In this document: piece by piece, positions 62,122-64,000 of the stretch
How positions within the stretch are numbered: position 1 is the first letter of the stretch
Layout of the letters: the number at the start of each line of letters is the position of its first letter
Assembly: GCF_008932295.1 (NCBI RefSeq)
Contig: NZ_WBWA01000011.1
Location: forward strand, 62,001-126,000
Reading direction: 5' to 3'
Source: Brucella tritici
GTDB taxonomy: Bacteria > Pseudomonadota > Alphaproteobacteria > Rhizobiales > Rhizobiaceae
Length of the DNA stretch: 64,000 nt
Notes under the pieces: generated by a model
What the model was told of the DNA's origin: nothing
Database searches by the model: none
The model's input: the letters and a program-made list of their open reading frames with translations, nothing else
Position numbers and translations under genes: made by a program

Positions 62122-63333
62122 ATGAGCATGAGTGCTGCACAGCAGCCATCAAACAGCGGCGCGGACAATACTGTTCTCGCCATCATTCTGGCCACAAGCA
62201 TGGGCCATTTCCTGAACGACATGATGCAGTCGCTCCTTCCGGCCATCTATCCGATGCTGAAGGACAACTACAGCCTGTCATTCTGGCAGATCGGCCTTCT
62301 GACTTTCACCTTCCAGATGACGGCATCGATCCTGCAGCCGCTCGTGGGTATCTATACCGACCGCAAGCCAATGCCTTATTCCCTGCCTTTCGGCATGGGG
62401 TGCACGCTTGTCGGGCTCGTCTTTCTGGCGACCGCGCATCACTATTCGATCCTGCTTCTGGGGGCGGCCTTTGTTGGCTTCGGCTCGTCCGTCTTCCATC
62501 CGGAAGCCGCCCGTGTGGCACGCCTTGCCTCCGGCGGACGTCATGGTTTTGCGCAATCCCTGTTTCAGGTGGGCGGCAATTTCGGCTCGTCGATTGGCCC
62601 GCTTCTGGCAGCCTTCATCGTTCTGCCTTTCGGCCAGATCAGCGTGTCGTGGTTCTCTGTCGCCGCGCTCATCGGCATGATGCTGCTCTGGTATGTCAGC
62701 AACTGGTATAATCGCTACCGGATTGCCAATGCCAGCAAGGCGAAGCCCGACAAGACTCTTCCGCTTCCGCGCAACAAGGTTCTGGTGTCCGTTGGTGTTC
62801 TGGCGATGCTGGTCTTCACCAAGTACATCTATATGGCCAGCCTGACGAGCTACTACACCTTCTACACCATCAGCCATTTCGGCGTGACAGTGCAGGCATC
62901 GCAGCTTCTTCTGTTCCTGTTCCTCGGTGCGGTAGCTGCGGGAACGATCATCGGCGGGCCGATCGGCGACAAGATCGGTGCACGCAAGGTGATCTGGGCA
63001 TCGATCCTCGGCGTCCTGCCGTTCACGCTGGCCCTGCCCTATGCGAATCTGGAAATGACGGCGATCCTGACGGTCATCATCGGCCTGATCCTCGCTTCGG
63101 CCTTCCCGGCAATCGTTGTGTTCGCACAGGAACTACTGCCGGGACGTGTCGGCATGGTGTCCGGCCTGTTCTTCGGCTTTGCTTTCGGCATGGCTGGTAT
63201 CGCAGCCGCGGTCCTCGGTATCGTGGCCGATCACAAGGGCATCGAGTATGTTTACCACATCTGCTCGTATCTGCCGTTGCTCGGCCTGCTGACGATTTTC
63301 CTGCCCAAGCTGGAAAAGAACCGCAAGGCCTGA
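62122..63333 (+). CDS. fsr: fosmidomycin-resistance type MFS exporter
   Basis: A 403-residue major facilitator with 12 membrane helices. It opens with ATSMGHFLNDMMQSLLPAIYPMLK, a hallmark of the Fsr subfamily. GSSVFHPEAARVARLASGGRHGFAQSLFQVGGN in the first half and a second half with GPIGDKIGARKVIWASIL fit too. Fsr exports fosmidomycin and related compounds; natural substrate unknown. ATG 62122 follows GGAG; 62083 is too far upstream. Divergent from the AraC regulator. Confidence 0.88.
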   Translation: MSMSAAQQPSNSGADNTVLAIILATSMGHFLNDMMQSLLPAIYPMLKDNYSLSFWQIGLLTFTFQMTASILQPLVGIYTDRKPMPYSLPFGMGCTLVGLVFLATAHHYSILLLGAAFVGFGSSVFHPEAARVARLASGGRHGFAQSLFQVGGNFGSSIGPLLAAFIVLPFGQISVSWFSVAALIGMMLLWYVSNWYNRYRIANASKAKPDKTLPLPRNKVLVSVGVLAMLVFTKYIYMASLTSYYTFYTISHFGVTVQASQLLLFLFLGAVAAGTIIGGPIGDKIGARKVIWASILGVLPFTLALPYANLEMTAILTVIIGLILASAFPAIVVFAQELLPGRVGMVSGLFFGFAFGMAGIAAAVLGIVADHKGIEYVYHICSYLPLLGLLTIFLPKLEKNRKA

Positions 63334-63346
63334 CCCTCATGAAAAC

Positions 63347-63381
63347 ACAGCCCGAAGAGCGGTCCACGCTCCTCGGGCTGT
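63347..63381 (+). terminator. stem-loop after fsr
   Basis: ACAGCCCGAAGAGCG and CGCTCCTCGGGCTGT pair almost fully (one G-U). The T run is missing on the plus strand, so termination may be weak or may serve hemN from the other strand. Confidence 0.6.
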
Positions 63382-63472
63382 GCTCAAAACAGTGGAGCAC
63401 CGCACGTCCCCCAACGGCGGTGCTCCCATGCCACTGACCTTTTGACGGCCCGGTGCAGCAGCATTCTCTTGA

Positions 63473-63512
63473 TAGAGCATCTTTGGCTCTACCTCTTTGT
63501 TCCAACGCAAGT
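63473..63512. repeat. decayed repeat fragment before the hemN stop
   Basis: TAGAGCATCTTTGGCTCTAC followed by CTCTTTGTTCCAACGC resembles the middle of the repeat at 5795-5900 (CTCTATCTCTTTGTTTTTAC). It ends directly against the hemN stop codon. Confidence 0.45.
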
Positions 63513-64000
63513 TCAGACGGCGAAACTGAAGCCGTGCATCGTTTCCCTGCGAAATTCATCGAAAGCAGCCGCGACCAGACGGATCAGCGGTTTGCCATCG
63601 CTTGTTGCGCTGATGACGCCGCTGCGAACTTCCACCAGTCCGTCAGCCACCAGAGGGCGCAGCAAGGCCAGTTCGTCGGAAAACTCCACGCCTGGCGCCG
63701 TAGTGTTCAGATCGACCCGGAAGTTGCACATCAGCGCCGTGATAATTCCGGCGCGGATACGGTCGCTCTCGCGCATCGCATAGCCGCGAACGGTTGCCAG
63801 TTCACCCGCTTCAACACGCTTCGAATATTGCTTCACGTCCGAGATATTCTGGGCATACCCGCCAGGAAACTGAGAAATCGATGACGGTCCGAGACCGATC
63901 AAGGTCTGGCAGCGATCATCCGTATAACCCTGGAAATTACGGTGCAGCGTACCATGGCGCGCAGCGACAGCCAGGTTGTCATCCGGCAATGCGTAGTGAT
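63513..64000 (-). CDS. hemN: oxygen-independent coproporphyrinogen III oxidase, C-terminal part
   Basis: The visible 162 codons are the C-terminal part of HemN, a radical SAM enzyme that converts coproporphyrinogen III to protoporphyrinogen IX without oxygen. RNFQGYTDDRCQTLIGLGPSSISQFPGGYAQN and the last region RGYAMRESDRIR are typical. The radical SAM CxxxCxxC site is outside the window. The frame is open through position 64000; a TTG inside is not the true start. Confidence 0.88.
   Translation of the reverse strand, partial: HYALPDDNLAVAARHGTLHRNFQGYTDDRCQTLIGLGPSSISQFPGGYAQNISDVKQYSKRVEAGELATVRGYAMRESDRIRAGIITALMCNFRVDLNTTAPGVEFSDELALLRPLVADGLVEVRSGVISATSDGKPLIRLVAAAFDEFRRETMHGFSFAV

Noticed and set aside
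5795..63512. CRISPR array formed by the repeated short sequences
   Set aside because: The repeats are palindromic, variable in size and dispersed over 58 kb. No regular spacing and no cas genes are present.

Overview
The window is ordinary chromosomal backbone of an alphaproteobacterium of the Brucella/Ochrobactrum group, most likely Brucella (Ochrobactrum) anthropi or a close relative. The main pointers are an OCH-type class C beta-lactamase divergent from its LysR regulator, a 213-residue Omp25 outer-membrane protein, DUF992, TIGR02301 and HdaA proteins, and the alphaproteobacterial gene orders lptF-lptG-lptD-surA-pdxA-rsmA and acpS-lepB-rnc-era-recO. I see no prophage, intact insertion sequence, integrase, CRISPR array or rRNA. 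Most genes are intact, closely packed and often overlap by four bases. The last gene (hemN) runs off the right edge.

Layout. 1-5.8 kb: a SnoaL-like protein, tRNA-Arg(TCT), a complex I subunit, tRNA-Pro(TGG), a PepSY protein, L-lactate permease, two small orphan proteins and an SH3-like envelope protein. 5.8-11.5 kb: epimerase, hdaA and an AI-2E family permease on the minus strand, then purM-purN and a DUF992 protein on plus. 11.5-20.6 kb: molybdopterin oxidoreductase, EamA exporter, rlmJ, a secreted Cys-containing protein, RNase T2, GST, the blaOCH/ampR pair and omp25. 20.9-26.5 kb: SDR-uvrC, pgsA-moaD-moaE and a YbaY/META envelope protein. 26.5-32.5 kb: ndk, DinB, an ABC-F ATPase, and holC with two small membrane proteins, then pepA. 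32.9-42.5 kb: the LPS-export and outer-membrane biogenesis operon, and an M23 peptidase. 42.6-49 kb: rarD, cysS-GFA-cimA, and a SRAP protein. 49-52.9 kb: Nudix hydrolase, TIGR02301, two unknown proteins, a GlxA-type regulator and an isochorismatase-like hydrolase. 53-57 kb: dihydroorotase, divergent from ygfZ-HD hydrolase-phosphatase. 56.4-60.9 kb: DUF2062-acpS-lepB-rnc-era-recO on minus. 61-64 kb: an AraC regulator divergent from an Fsr-type exporter, and the 3' end of hemN.

Functional themes are envelope biogenesis (LptFGD, SurA, Omp25, LepB, M23), molybdenum cofactor (moaD, moaE and one molybdopterin oxidoreductase), purine and pyrimidine synthesis (purM, purN, a dihydroorotase), RNA processing and modification (Era, RNase III, RsmA, RlmJ) and DNA repair or damage response (UvrC, RecO, SRAP, HolC).

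The least explained signal is a set of short palindromic intergenic repeats, about 45-150 bp. They sit flush against gene ends. Several supply the TAG stop codon of a neighbour (SH3 gene, epimerase, era) or the start region of one (moaE, Nudix). They resemble in size and form the Bru-RS or RIME-type repeats known in Rhizobiales, but I could not compare sequences. A second, unrelated 17-base motif in inverted-repeat context occurs at 1.5 kb and 62 kb. Three perfect TTAA-N7-TTAA motifs (the CtrA consensus) lie in intergenic DNA upstream of envelope or unknown genes.
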